From: Isoetes taiwanensis
Lineage: Eukaryota; Streptophyta; Lycopodiopsida; Isoetales; Isoetaceae
DNA length: 64,000 nucleotides
Assembly: GCA_021234155.1 (NCBI GenBank)
Contig: JAJEKV010000031.1
Coordinates: 6,650,748 to 6,714,747 of the forward strand
Reading direction: 5' to 3'
Position numbers and translations under genes: made by a program. Below the pieces are notes generated by a model, which worked only from the letters and a program-made list of their open reading frames with translations, searched no databases and had not been told where the DNA came from. Positions 41,363 to 54,172 of the stretch are shown piece by piece. Numbering within the stretch: position 1 is the first letter of the stretch; each line of letters starts with the position of its first letter.

Positions 41363-42182
41363 ACTAATTTGTCGCAATAATTGTATGGTAACTAAGCATT
41401 GCATTGGTGATTTGATGCTATTAAATAAGATGTAGCTATCCTTCGTTATTCTTCTTTGCTAAGAACATTTTTTTTTTTGTTTTACAGCCAAACAGTATTC
41501 GCATTATGGGGGACAAGGCTTGTTCTTCCTGTTGCAGTTTCAAGGCCAAACGATTTACTACCTGTGTTAAGTTCTTGTTGAAAATGGCCTCTTGCTCAAC
41601 TCCGTGAGGTTAGTGTAAGTGAATTGAGACTTGTGATAGGCTACAACAAGAGTGATTCTTTCACATTCGGGTGTTGTACTTAACGGCACATTAATGTATG
41701 ATCTCATGAAACTTTTTCAAAAGATGTCTGCGGCGTTTTGCTAATGTGAACTACATTAGCATCATATACAATCGGCACCCATTATATAAGCAAAGCGGGG
41801 GTTATTTTGACAACAAACTCAAATATAGTAAAATTTGATTATTTCTTCTGGATTAATATGAGAAACCATTTTATGATATGCTTGCAATAGAGAAGAATGT
41901 CTTCTATTTTTCAAACATTTATTCTACCTCCCTTTTCTTTTTGCTTTTATTTTGTTGTAATGATTTTTGGGCACTTTCATTGCTGACAGCTTGGCCACTG
42001 CACCTAGTTATCCGATGGCTCTATAAAATTTGGGTTTGCTGTCTAGGCTTCTTCCTGTAATTAGATTACATGCACAAGTGTTTCTAATGTTATTACATGC
42101 GTATCTGTTTGTAAAATTGGTGCGTGAAGTTATGCCATCCTTAGTGCCCGAAGGCCTTTAATTAGGGCCCGAAGGGGTAAAT

Positions 42183-42671
42183 TTTATTAATATAAATATA
42201 TAGCATAATAACAACCAACACATCATCAACATTAATTAACATTGCATCCAACACATTTAAATTAACATCCCCCTAAAACCCCCTTTGGTTTGGGTGCATA
42301 TTCACACGGGGGGTTACGTAGGGCAGCGAGAGCCCCTAAAAATTTAGAATACATGTATAAAATTAACATCATTAAGTACATTCTTTCAAACCTTATAGTA
42401 TTTCGCAAATCTCAATATACAGTATACAAAAACTTGTACATGCATACCCCACAAACGAGGATCGCTATGTACGGTCCAGATCTTGGAATAAAGGGCAAAT
42501 ATACCCATCCGACAGCTCTCGTTGCCCGGAGTAACCCCCCGTGTGAATATGCACCCAACCCAAAGGGGGTTTTAGGGGGATGTTAATTTAAATATGTTGG
42601 ATGCAATGTTAATTAATGTTGATGATGTGTTGGTTGTTATTATGCTATATATATTTATATTAATAAAAAAT
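42183..42671. mobile_element. Long-TIR foldback MITE
   Basis: Left arm 42183-42325 and right arm 42530-42671 are inverted repeats of roughly 140 bp with few mismatches, including CATCCCCCTAAAACCCCCTT and GGGTGCATATTCACACGGGG. The centre is shared with the half-copy at 1845-2160. No ORF of note. The RNA or single strand would form a long stem. Confidence 0.85.
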
Positions 42672-42997
42672 CAATATGTTTTATCATAAAAAATCATTTG
42701 CTTTTGATTTTAGCAAGGTTTGGACCCCTTTATGCTAGAAAATATGAAGAATGCAGTTCTGGACTAGTACGAAAACTGCTAAATTGTATGAGGTTTGGAC
42801 AATTACCACAAGACATGGGTGAATTCATTGGTTATGAAATTCTTCTAGAACATAAAGAATCAAGTGAAGATTCAAAAGGTGGTGGTAGATTGCAAAATGG
42901 AGAAGTTTCCCTCTAGATATATGGGTTTAAGTGGCAGAGGTACGATGGACCAATTTTGGCCCATGGACTACAGATGGTCCAGTGGACAACTCTAGTG

Positions 42998-43486
42998 TTA
43001 AAAAATAGATGATCGACAAAGATAACCGTCTTATTATGGTGGATTGGACATAATTGCCTATTGAAGCACACACTTATATGTTACAAACTGTGGTTTGTTT
43101 AAAGTTTTCTAGTCCTTTTCAAACTTTAGAAAGTTGGATCTGATCAGACATATTGTAAGATGTTTTGAACACATTCGTTTCTTTATTAATATATCAGGGC
43201 ATGATAATTCTGTTTAATAAATGAAAAGCATTTGTTTTTTGGTATCGATATAACCAGGTCTTGGCTTTGTACTTTTGAGCACCAATTAAGTACTTATGCT
43301 GCTTATTGAATCTGTTTTGATTCCTCGCAAAGGTTCATAATGGGTTAAAGTTTGCCGTTGACAGGTTTAAAGGTTTTTTTGTCGTTATCTCAGTTTATTG
43401 GTTGTACCAATTTCCTTCCTGGTTATTATAATTTGGTGTACAGCATTAGCTTATTTCTAATTCTAAATTTGGCTATGATTTTTTAG
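42998..43486. other. Flank between CACTA-like element and unknown gene
   Basis: No gene seen. A T-rich tract ending TTTTTTAG at 43486 looks like an intron 3' end for the following frame. Confidence 0.35.
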
Positions 43487-45020
43487 GATCATCCGAAGAT
43501 ACTTGTGCAAAGCAATAACAACATATGGATTAAGGAGCTGATAGCTCTCAAGTATGATGCGTGCAATATTGACAGCCCGAATCTAGCTGTCCAAAACATT
43601 CTGGCCTGCATTAAAGGCAAGGGTATTCATTCATTTATCACTTTCAAAGAATGCAATCTTATTGATAAAAGGATGTCTCCTGTCACGTATCTCGGATTCA
43701 ATGGCTGGTTTAAAATATATCAGCAGATGAAGAAGCAGAATTTTGAATTTACTAAATGCAAGGATATTATTGCTAATGTATATGCTGAGGAATACAATAC
43801 TATATGAACGCACCTGCACAGAAGATCAGCAAGCTAAGATGTTTATGATTGGCTTAACAGCGCTTGAAAATGCTAATGATATCATCCCTTCTTTTGGAAA
43901 CAATGATGGCAGTAACTCTTCTCCATTGGGTAATGATGATGGGTGTCTATTTTCTGATGCTGATCTACTGGAGGACTCTCCAAGTAACCAGGATACTCCA
44001 AAAGGCACCTATGATAACCTGACTGATGGGAGTAATGAAGAAGTCCCGAATCTGACCTTAGGTAATTCGTCCTGTTATCCCATCCTTATTGAACAGGCAG
44101 TTGAAGCTTATGCTTCAATATATGATCATGCAATTTGGAGGAGCATGAATTTTGGGGCACTTGCTCCTATAGATGTTGATACATGGATAGCATTAGCAGG
44201 CATTTCGAAGGATGATATCAAGATAGCTAAATCTGCTGCAATCAAACTTGAGAAGACATTCAATATACTAGATCCCGAACTTCCTTTTAGAATGGATCTG
44301 TTTGGACTCACTTGTATTAAAGGTTCTAAGATCCAAGTGGCTCAGAAAGGGCATATGGCCTTTCCCAACATAGAAAGGGATGACTTTTTTCTCAAACGCA
44401 TATGGAGGACTCATTGCCCTTATTTTAAATGTAAATGTGAAAAAAGCAGAAACCCCAAGCGTAAAAATGAGGAATGTAGCCGTGGTATAGTGTGGCTTGA
44501 CCACGGAATTTGGTTCTTGATGAACCATATGAAGGAGATTTATCCTAACTCATCTCTTATTATGAAAATGGTGAACCTGACCAAAATTCTGAACAAAGAA
44601 CTGAAGCCTGTTGTTATAGCCTATATGGTTTATTTGGAAGTCAGAAAGATAATGTTGGATATGACCTTGGCTTTTGCCAATAATCCTGAAGAGAATCTCA
44701 AGAGTATGTTTGGAAATAACAAGACTGCGGATATTGCAGAAAAAATGATCAAGCCTATCTCATTTTTAAGCAATGTGAACCCAAATAAACGGGCTGGATA
44801 TATTCAGAAAGGGGTTTTTAACAGCAGAGAAACAAAGGCAAAAGTTATAATGGGGATCCCTAGGATGGCACCCAGGATTACACAAGATCCCAGGAATATG
44901 GCGACAAGCAACATAGTCACAAAGAATTTGCTGAATACTAAGGATGAGACTAAGAAAACTGTCATTTCCTTGGATGATGATACTACTATCAACATAGACA
45001 CTGTTCCTGATACACAGTGA
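43487..45020 (+). pseudogene. Unrecognised protein gene, one frameshift
   Basis: An acceptor-like TTTTTTAG precedes 43487. The first frame (to 43807) gives IWIKELIALKYDACNID, VQNILACIKGKGIHSF and LGFNGWFKIYQQMKKQNFEF. A shift of one base near 43802 passes to the second frame, open to 45020: an acidic Asn/Ser/Asp-rich linker, then AYASIYDHAIWRSMNFGALAP, a Cys/His cluster (HCPYFKCKC...C...WLDHGIW) that could bind zinc, and helices (IAYMVYLEVRKIMLDMTLAF). The tail has VISLDDD, a SUMO-interacting-motif-like sequence. Together ~510 residues. I recognise no family. With only one lesion it is either a young pseudogene, a sequencing error, or has a small intron at the join. Confidence 0.5.
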
Positions 45021-46149
45021 ACCTACTGAAATTGAAATGTTTTTTCCAACTAAGGATGTTTTTTAGCAAGATATTCCTAAGTTTTGGACATCTATCAGTC
45101 TCATTTTTAACTATTAAATGGCCATTTGGCTCAGACTCACATAATATCAAAATGTTTTCTGATACACTGTTATGATGGCTGAAATTTAATGACCTGATAC
45201 ACTGTTATAGTGGCTGAAATTTAATGACCAAGTTCAATGAACATAGTTGTTTCATCTTTAATGCTTGCTTATACTAAAGTATAATTTAAATATCTGGCTA
45301 CCTTAAATAATGTTGGATGCTGACCGAAGACATTTCTATAGGTCAAGAACATGAGGAGCAGAACTACTATAAAAGACATTAACGGAAAGAGACATCTGGT
45401 AAGCCAGAAAGAGGACGATGATAAGCGTATCATTCATTTTACATTTTTTAGTAAGGCATTAGAAAAATTCAGTATAAAAAGAATTTTTTGTATTGGACTC
45501 TATGAATGCTTATAGGATAGATATCCCATTCCTTTTTTTCTCCTTTCACTTCCCTTTAGTTTCACGTTCTTTTTTTCTCCAAGTGGCTATACATGACCCT
45601 TTCTCCAAGCCTGTTTTTCTGCTAGTTTCCTTTATTTATTTGGTGTTGCAAATCCAATTGAATGCATAGCCTCTCAAGTTTTTCTAACACATTGTGGTCT
45701 ATTTGTATTAATGTCTTCTCTTTGACTGTGCAATATCAAGGTTAATAATCCCATGAGGTGTGCAAGAAACATGGGACGACCACAAATTCCTTTAATCATG
45801 TCAGGGATATGTAGCCAGTTCTAGTTCTGGAATTGGACATTGTCTAATCCTAACAAATCATTTAAGATGGTTAATTAACTCGATACATTGCAAGATGGAG
45901 CTTCCTCGTTACATAAGTCATGCATTTAGTAGCCTAGGTCATTTTCACGACCATATGGATCCTTCTAACGCATGACCAAGAAAATCGTCAATATTAATTT
46001 TGACATATCCATGAACAACAATGTTAGTTTTGATATACTGGTGGCCATTAGCCATATTAGCTATACCCATCCTTATGCTTTGGTGAATATTATTTGTCCA
46101 TGCATAGTGTTGACCCATTGTTTGAAACTAATATAGCTTGTAGTGTGGT
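45021..46149. other. Non-coding stretch
   Basis: No supported gene. A short direct duplication (TGATACACTGTTATxxTGGC) occurs near 45161 and 45195. LINE-3 begins somewhere near its right edge. Confidence 0.4.
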
Positions 46150-46306
46150 CTTTACATCTGTCAACCTAAGTCTTCTAGAAACTCCTTTGGAATTAGGACT
46201 GCCTGAAACTTCTTTTTGATTCAATTGGGCCATATATTTGTCGTAATACTCTCCCTATAGATCTCCTCGCTCTTTCATTCAACTTGACCTCTCAAAGAAA
46301 ATTCCC

Positions 46307-48059
46307 TTGCACATTCCCTTTCTGGATGTCTTTGGACAGAGAGCTAATCTATCATTAAGATGGTCTGGATTGCCACCTCACTGCCAAACTTGTACGGTTA
46401 AACACTTCTGGTATGAAAATTGTAAAGAAAAACTGGTCAATACTGTACAGGTGGAGAGTCAACTTGACAATCAGAATGATAATTGCCAAGTCAATCAGCA
46501 GATACAACAAAGCTGGTCAAGAAGTCAATAGTCAATAGTCAATATTTAAATCATAATTCAAATGATATAGTCATTGACCAGGTCTCTTTCAGGGTTAACA
46601 AGGACTTTCTTGGATCTTCTAAAAGTATCATTTCTAGAGATAACAAATTTGTTTGGGCCAAGGTCAATGGCAATTACAAGAGAATTCAGAGGAAGAAAAT
46701 GTTAAGAGAAGCATAGGCTCAGAAAGATAGGGCAGTTCAAAGTGATGAAAGTGATCCAAACAAGCAGATGCTTAACAAAGACAGAAATATCTCTCAAGTG
46801 GTTAAAGTTTTACAGAATCATAAAGGTATTGCAAACAAGATAAATGTAGACAAAGATAAGGTCAGGGATCTGCATGACACCTTGAATAAAATCATTGTGG
46901 ATGCTAAAGGCTTATCCAAAAGAAACTTGTCAATATTTGATTCTTCAAACTAATACAAGGGTAAGAGTGATTCATTAGGCAAGAAAAGCAAACATAGTGC
47001 AAAGAAAGTATTGAAGCAGGCGGATTATTCTAATAAGAAAGACAATGCTACTGAAACTGAAATAAATCCATTGGATACCATAGTGGAAGTTGTCCCTGCT
47101 CCACTTCCAAATGTTGTTGAAATTTGCAAAAAGGTAAATTCTGATTATTCAACAAAGGAAATTCCTGCCACAGTTTTGGTGCAACATGAAGATCAAATGG
47201 AGGATGGCCAAATAATTGGTAACTCTAACCATTTCCAGCTATTAGTTGACCTTAAATCTGACCTTGATGTTGGCGTAATGTTGAGCAATCACCCTTCTAC
47301 ATCCAACCAAGTAACTGCAGCAAGCTTGTCTCCCTCTACCAAATTTGCTAATACTCAGCCACCTATCATTGATCTTTCTCCAACCACTGATATAAACAAT
47401 CCTTCTCCCTGTACTATCTCCTCTGAAATTGCAGAGCAATTAGCTTCATTACAGGAGGGGTTCAAGTTGGATTCACAGCAAATTGTCCAGCAAATAATCC
47501 AGTGTTCATGGAGTTTGATGGATGATGATATAGTCAAAGATACTCCAGAAAGAGAATTGGATGCAATTATGGAGATTAACAAAGGTTCAAATAGTGGCTG
47601 CGGAATGGGAAAATGAGATCCAAGATAACACTGGTGTTGATACAAACCTCACAGGCCATGACTCATCCCTCTTAAGGGAAATTCAATTTTGTTCTGATTG
47701 TAAGATGGATAAAAATTTATACTTAAATGCTATTTCTACTTCTCCCCTGTGTAAAAACAAAATGTTTGAGTTTTTTTCCTGGTGGGATCTCGGGTGATAG
47801 TGATGGTGATTTAGATAAGGAAAATTGGAAAAGGGATGATTTCTTATCTGATAATCCTTCTCTTGCTTCAAGCAAGGAATCCCTGCCTTCTAGTGCTAAG
47901 ATCAAGGTCAAGACCAAAAGAGGTGATTTATCCTTAATTGATCTTACCAATTTGAATACTACTCCTGCTATTAATACTAGGAGTAAAAATAGAGAGGAAA
48001 AGGGGAAAAGAAGATCTGTCAGAGTTTACTCTCCCTCCATCTTTTCCTTATTGAATTAG
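46307..48059 (+). pseudogene. LINE-3 ORF1, broken
   Basis: Contains the ORF1 zinc-knuckle-like part LRWSGLPPHCQTCTVKHFWY (C-x2-C-x3-H-x5-C), then Asn/Ser/Lys-rich, probably disordered sequence (47011-47616) and a basic end KTKRGDLSLIDLTNLNTTPA. At least four frameshifts. It starts before 46307, where IDLLALSFNLTSQRK in another frame corresponds to the IDLLKP block of LINE-1 ORF1. Confidence 0.6.
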
Positions 48060-48284
48060 GTGTTGTCCCTCCAATGAAGATCCTTTCTTGGAATGTTAGG
48101 GGTGTCAAAGGCCCTCTTAAAAGAAGGAGAGTTATCTCCCAAGTCAGGAATTACAATTGCGGACATTATCCTTCTTCAGGAAGTCAAGCTTCCTAAATTT
48201 GAAGCTTCCAATCTTGGTGATTGAATTTACCCTGGTGCTTCTTCTACTTGGATTGAAGCTAGTGGTAGAAGTGGTGGTCTTGCC

Positions 48285-49621
48285 CAGGCTGCGAAAAACA
48301 GAGGGTTTCAACCCAGAAAATCGGGTAACTTTTGAAAAAATCCGGTGCCCTTACTTATTCCCCGGAACGTAGTTCCGGCAAAAAATTCAAAGAAAAGGCG
48401 AAAATCCGATGCCCTTGTTAGTTTACAGGCAAAAATCCGGTAACTCCATAAGGGAGTAGGATATTTTTTATATACTAATATGTACATATGACTATATGAC
48501 CAATAACAAATAAATAAATACCAATCAACCAACCAAAAGAAAATCCCAATCCTCCTAAGTTACGTGCCCTTTTATTAGTACTATAATAAAGTTAGTCATA
48601 TAGTAAAGTTAGTTGTGCCATTAATAAATTAATAAAGGTGGGTGGATATTTTTGTTCCCTCCAAAATAGAAAAGGAACGTGGATTTATCAATCGCACCAT
48701 TCATTCATTGGAGAGAATTGGTGGCCTTAGATAGAAGTTAAAGAGGAAAAAAATAAGGAAGAGAAGCGGAACAGACAAAAAGCGGTGCCGGTTTGTGCCA
48801 TTGTGAGACTTCAAGCATTGCTCATTGCTGTGGGAGGTGGAAAATAGAAGAAAAGGCATGGATGGAAGCTAGGAGGATGAATGAGCAGCCTTCACTGCAT
48901 TGACTTTCTTCTGCACGAATTTCCTTTCGACAGCAGCAGATGCCTTCTTAAATGCATTGTTCATCAAGAAGCAAAGGTTAGTGATGCTACGTATAATTGG
49001 CCACGCAAGAATCTTGAGGAAGTAGCATTGGTTATAGCTTCTAATTCTGTGAATGAGAATAGATTCAAGAATATTTTTACATTGCTTCAAATTGCACTAG
49101 TCCAATGTGCAAGCAACGCTATTTGTGAGAGTGTTTTCAGCAGGAGAACCTCCATTAAAACCAAAGAATGGAAATTGAGAGCTTGAATGCATGCACTTCA
49201 ATACAGGTTAATGGTCCTTCATTGGCTAGGGATTTTGATTTCACAGGAAGCCTTGCAGTTTGGAAGGACAAGGCCAAACGCCAAATTTACAATGGTGAGT
49301 CAAGCAAGCATGTGTGATTTATTTTGTACTTGAAGTAGTACGCTGTTGTTTCTTCTGGGTATATAGGCCTATGAGCTTTATTTATCTTTGATTTGATGTA
49401 AGAAGTTTTTATTATGAATTTAAAGCAATATTATTATTTTAGTAATGGCTTTAAGTATTCTGTGCCGCATATTGAAATTATAAGCTTTAAAATTAAGTGC
49501 AATTTTTAAATCCGGTTAGTTTTTCATTTGAGGGCAAATTTCCGGTAACTTGTGATTGAAACAGTAGCCTCTTTGGAAAAGGCGAAAATCCTACAAGGCT
49601 AGAAAATTTTTTCGCACCCTG
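48285..49621 (+). mobile_element. Non-autonomous hAT element in LINE-3
   Basis: Short TIRs CAGGCTGCGAAAAA / CAGGGTGCGAAAAA and an 8-bp TSD GTCTT(G/T)CC at 48277-48284 and 49622-49629, both diagnostic for hAT. Subterminal AATCCGGT-type motifs occur near both ends (around 48313, 48340, 48430 on the left; 49508 and 49545 on the right). Length 1337 bp, too short for a full transposase. Confidence 0.9.
48881..49186 (+). pseudogene. hAT transposase C-terminal dimerisation remnant
   Basis: The end of the frame reads ALVQCASNAICESVFSRRTSIKTKEWKLRA over about 30 residues, matching the hATC dimerisation signature (A-x-x-E-x-x-FS...IKT). The rest of the transposase is absent. Confidence 0.65.
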
Positions 49622-51782
49622 GTCTTTCCATGATCTGGAGAAATATCAAACATATTTCCTTCTACAATTCTCCCTCTAGGATGTGACAGGTTGTTATCTA
49701 CACAATTCAAGAGTCTATTTTTGAGGTTATTAATATTTATGCTTCCACCAATCCTAAGGAAAGGGAAACCCTGTGGATTGAGATCAATTCTTGGATCTAT
49801 AACAATCCTACTTCTGATTGGATTGTTGCTGGTGACTTTAACAACACTCCTTCTTGGAATATGAAGCTTTGCAACAAAATTAATATGCCCAGCTTAGAAA
49901 AGGAAAATTAAAAAGCCTTTATTTTTTATTCCTCTTTGGCCCACTTTTACTTGGTCAAACAAGCAAAAGGGAGATAAAAGAGTGTATTGTGCTTTGGACA
50001 GATTCTATGTTTGCAGTCCTGATTCTTCTTTTTGGGATAATTGCTTTGTTACCAGTGAAATGAAGGTACTATTATTTCTGATCATCAACAACAATTTCTG
50101 AGTACTTGTCACATAACTCAGATTCCAAGAGATGGTAGTGTCTCTTATAAATTCAATTGTGAATTGCTCAACAATGACTCCTTTGCTAAAGACTTTAGGG
50201 AATTTTACCAGAATATTCACATTGATAGCAATGTTCATTCTATGAAGAAGTTCTACTGCAAAATTAAAATGATTAAGAATTGGATCAAAGAGTGGTCTAG
50301 GAGTAGACATCTGTTGAGACTAAAGGAGAAGGAAAGTTTTCTTTTTCAAATGAGGAAAAAAAGGTCTCTTCTTCAAAAGGATCCTTATAACACTAATCTT
50401 CATATTGGTGAGGAAATGATAGAGAATTATCTAAAGAATATTGAAGAAAGTGAGGCCAAAAGTTCTACAATTAAATGCAAAGTCAAGTTTAATAAGGAGA
50501 TGGATTTTGGTAGCTCTAATTTCTTTTTCAAAATGGCTAAAAATAGGCTGCTTAGAAATTCCATCACTCAAGTTAGAACTGATGCAAGTTCTGTATTGGA
50601 TGATCATAAACTTATCAAATCCTTCTTTCAGAACAATTATGCCTCTCTATTTTCAAAGGTTCTTCCTGATTAGATTGATTCTACAAGAGAAAAAGATTTC
50701 TTAGCTCTTATGGACACCATAATTCCATCTTCTATAGATTGTATGGATGACTCTATAGTTAAACCTCCCAATGAAGAAGAAATTCTCAATATCTTAAAAT
50801 CCTTTGGGAAGAGCAAATCTCCTGGTCCTGATGGTCTTCCAAGTGAATTTTATTCATTTTTGGGATATTCTTAAATCTGATCTTCTTTCCATGGTTTGAG
50901 GTTTTTGGGAGGCTAATTATCTTCATCCTTCTATCTCGGCTGGTTTCATTGCTCTCATCCCTAAAGTGGATAATCCCTCTGCCTTCTCTGAATGGAGATC
51001 TACCTCTCTTACTAATACCTCTTACAAGATCTGTGCCAAAACTATAGCTAATATCAATATCAATCTGCCTTTCTTCCAAATAGGTTCATTTTGGACAATT
51101 ATATTGTAGCTATGGAAGGCCTCCATTAGAATAAAATATCCAATCAAAATTATGTGCTCCTTAAATTGGATTTGAAGCGTGCATTTGATACAGCGAGATG
51201 GGATTTTCTAGACTATGCTACTAAATTGGGCTTTCATCTAAACCTTAAGTTGCTTATTCATGGCCTAAATGTCAACTCTAATTCTGCTGTTAACTTAAAT
51301 GGCACACATTCTCAATTCTTTCCATTATCTCAAGGTGTGAGACAAGGCTGTCCTCTTGCTTATCTTTTCTTAATTGTGAAAGATATGCTAACCAGGGCTA
51401 TTCAGCATCTACAAGTTTTAGGAAGGATCACTGGTCTTAAAATGCCAAATAGTGATAATTCTCTCACCATCTCCCAATATGCTGATGATACGTTTGCTTT
51501 TTTCGATGCTAATATTTCAAATATCGAGTTCTTTCTTCAGATCATCAGTCAATTCTCTGCTGCCTCTGGAGTTCATTTGAATCTAGCCAAATGTAGTATT
51601 ATTGGTGACATCAATCATTCAGATTTTGCTAATATTAGGGTTCTAAACTGCAATCAAGCTTCTATGCTGTTAGGAATGCCTCTCTCTTTGAATACTTGCT
51701 TAAAGGGCCTTTGGCAACCTATTGTTGATAGAATTAAGAGAAAGCTAAATAACTATAGAAGCTGCTTATCTTTTGCTGGTAG

Positions 51783-51794
51783 AACTCTTATTGC
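51783..51794 (+). repeat. LINE-2 target-site duplication, left
   Basis: AACTCTTATTGC, repeated at 58512-58523 after the poly(A) tail. Confidence 0.9.
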
Positions 51795-52063
51795 GCTTCA
51801 CGATCCTGATCCAAGGGGAGAGATTCTCTTGTGGATGGCTTGAGGGAGAGAGTGCATGGCTATGGGAGAGCTTGGTGTACAATAGATTCTTCCCTGAAGA
51901 ATTATTTACACCTATCTCATCCGTGGTTCCTCAATCTGAGGTCCTGCTTCTAGAATCTTGGCTGGGTGAGTTTGTGGGTGATAGGAATGTTAGTGCTGCT
52001 GGTGTCTTTCATACGCATTGTTCGTGGACGGATAGCAAAATAGTTGTGAAAGTTTACAGTTAG
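51795..52063 (+). pseudogene. LINE-2 ORF0, lacking its start
   Basis: Frame open from the 5' junction (FTILIQGERFSCGWLEGES) to TACAGTTAG at 52063. 87 residues align without gaps to LINE-1 ORF0 with about 12 differences. The first codons including ATG were lost by 5' truncation. Confidence 0.7.
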
Positions 52064-52163
52064 GAGTGTAGATTGCTTTGCAGTATTGTGAAAATCTAAA
52101 ACTTAAAAAAATGGAAAAAAAAAAAGAAAAGACTCGTTGAAAACAGTGGATTAGGAGACAGGG

Positions 52164-54172
52164 TTGTCTGGGAATGTACAACAGTTGGGACAGACAGGAC
52201 TGGTATTGGGAAATGTGCAAAATGTGCAGAAAGGGGCAGATTTGGGGGAAAATGGGACAACAGTGACGGGAAAGAATAATGATAAAGGGGAAGCCAGGAA
52301 TGCAGAATTGCTAAATATCATTCGTACCCTAAGTGAGAAGGGACATAGCCAAATCCGGGAGATTGCGGGTCACCTAGCAGCGATAGAGAAGGGCGAAAAG
52401 GTGAAGGATTTCTTGGCTTTTGGGGATTTTGCAGATATGGTGAACACCAGGCGATCTTCAGGAGTGGGGACCTTGCAACGTCAGAAGGAGGCAGTGGACC
52501 AAATCTTGGACTATGCAAATCAGGTGGGGGAGGAGGTGCGAAAGGAACTGCTGACAAACAAAGAACCGGTGTTTGTGGGTAAGCCTCTTCGAAATGCAGC
52601 AGTAGAGAGTAAATTAAAATTTTTGAAATCCCGTGGGCTCATTGGTTGCATCCGTCATGAGGGGGTCAGACTTCAATATTTAAAAGGGGAGTTGGAGAGA
52701 ATGGAACAGGGGGTCGCAATCAACAGTATATACTGGATTGACTTTCCTTTTTTTATGGTTGAATGCGGTAACAGTCAGTCAGCTACCCTTTTGCTCAAAC
52801 AAGGAACCATTTCCAAGGCTAATACTCAACAAGGTCTGGACAGCCTGGACATCTCTACAAGGCCTGGACATCTCTACAAGGTCTAAATCCCATGTACTGG
52901 AATGAGCAATCCTTGCTCACTCTGTTCCAGCAGACTGGGAATGTTATTAGTTGGGAAGTTTCTCCAGATAAAGCCCCAAGAGTTTGGGCTCAAATCGACC
53001 TTTTAAAGCCAATCCTGAGTGATATAAATTTTGTGGATTACTTTGGTAATCCCAAAACCTTAAAATTGGTATGGCAAGGACTGCCACAGCCATGCTCGGC
53101 CTGTGGATTAAGACTCCATGGGGGGAATTTGCAAAGGAGAGAGAGAGCTAAAAGAGACCCCAAGAGAAATAAATCAGGGGAAACATGGGAATCATAAGGA
53201 GGAAATCTGGATTACACCCAACAAAGGAAAGGCAGAAAGATACAGGCAGAACAAAAATGGGAGTGAAAAAAGGAAAAGAAGGAAACAAAAAATCAGGGAA
53301 GAAAGAGAAAAGGAGAGAACTAAAGTGGAGTCAGGAAAAAGTTTGGAGAGGAAACTAAGAACTGAATGGAAAAGAAAGGTTCAGTTCATGGAGGACGCTT
53401 CTAAAGTGAAGGTCCTCAACAATCCAGATTCCAAAGGGAAAGGGGTCATGGAGGAAGAAAAATCCTTTCAAAGGAATAACTCCATGGCTCTCACAATAAG
53501 GGAGCCTCAGGGGAATGGGAACTATTCCTCATCTGAGGCGTCAACTGGGTACAAGGAGAAAGGAGAACCGAGCTCACCTAAAGCTCCTCTTCTGACAGCC
53601 AACAATAGCAATGAATCTCCCCTGACCCGGTTTCAAGCATTGAGGATACTACAATAGAGACTCCTCACCACTCTATTGCTGAGGACCATGTAAAAGATGC
53701 ATCTGATATAGGGGACTTGGATATTGACCCAAATCCAGGGTTTACAGTTCCAGAAGGCCAGGGAATTGATGTTGAGCACTGCAATAGGCCTGTAAGTCCA
53801 CCTGGCCAAGGATTGGGGAATCAGCCCCAAAGACTTGTAACTCCAGTTGGCCAGGAAATTGTTAGTGATCAGATCAATAGACCTATAAGCCCCTCTGGTC
53901 AAGAATTGGAAGAAACCACACCTGGAAACACATCAATCTTGGAAAGGGAAGTGTTCAAGACTCCAGCAGCACAACTGAGAGAGCTGAAGGATCCTTCTTC
54001 CAGGCTGTTTGGTAAATTCTGGGATGAGGAAGAAGTCTGTGAAGATGAGATGAGGAGTGAATTAAAGGAGCAGAATTATGTTACTCCTCTGCCACAATTC
54101 AAAAAAAGACAGAAAAAGGTCTATACCCCCAGGGAGAATGGGCCTGTCACCAGAAGTTCCAAAACCCAATGA
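52164..54172 (+). pseudogene. LINE-2 ORF1, broken
   Basis: Aligned start codon is TTG at 52164 where LINE-1 has ATG (8197). The first part (to 52886) is intact and includes DMVNTRRSSGVGTLQRQKEA. Compared with LINE-1 about 75 bp are lost and a short GGCCTGGACATCTCTACAAG unit is duplicated at 52840-52885, giving a stop. Then AQIDLLKPI, VDYFGNPK and CSACGLRLHGG follow (52892-53197), a shift near 53130, the basic region, and another shift near 53640 before the RPISPSGQ-type repeats. Ends in the ATGA overlap with ORF2. Confidence 0.85.

Larger units (their letters stand above)
38756..42997. mobile_element. CACTA-like DNA transposon, no intact transposase
   Basis: Inverted termini CACTAGAGTTGTC at 38756 and 42997, with weaker matching further in (TGGACCAAAAATGG versus GGGCCAAAATTGG). 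Subterminal direct repeats on the left (units near 39187 and 39530 sharing GCCTTGCATxCATA and AAAGATGAxCTAxATG) suit this class. Flanks are TAA on the left and TTA on the right, so a 3-bp TSD is not confirmed. The interior has short ORFs only (e.g. 40407-40673, 40642-41019), a three-copy 22-bp minisatellite at 41302-41362, the dispersed repeat at 39975-40340 and a nested MITE. Confidence 0.5.
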
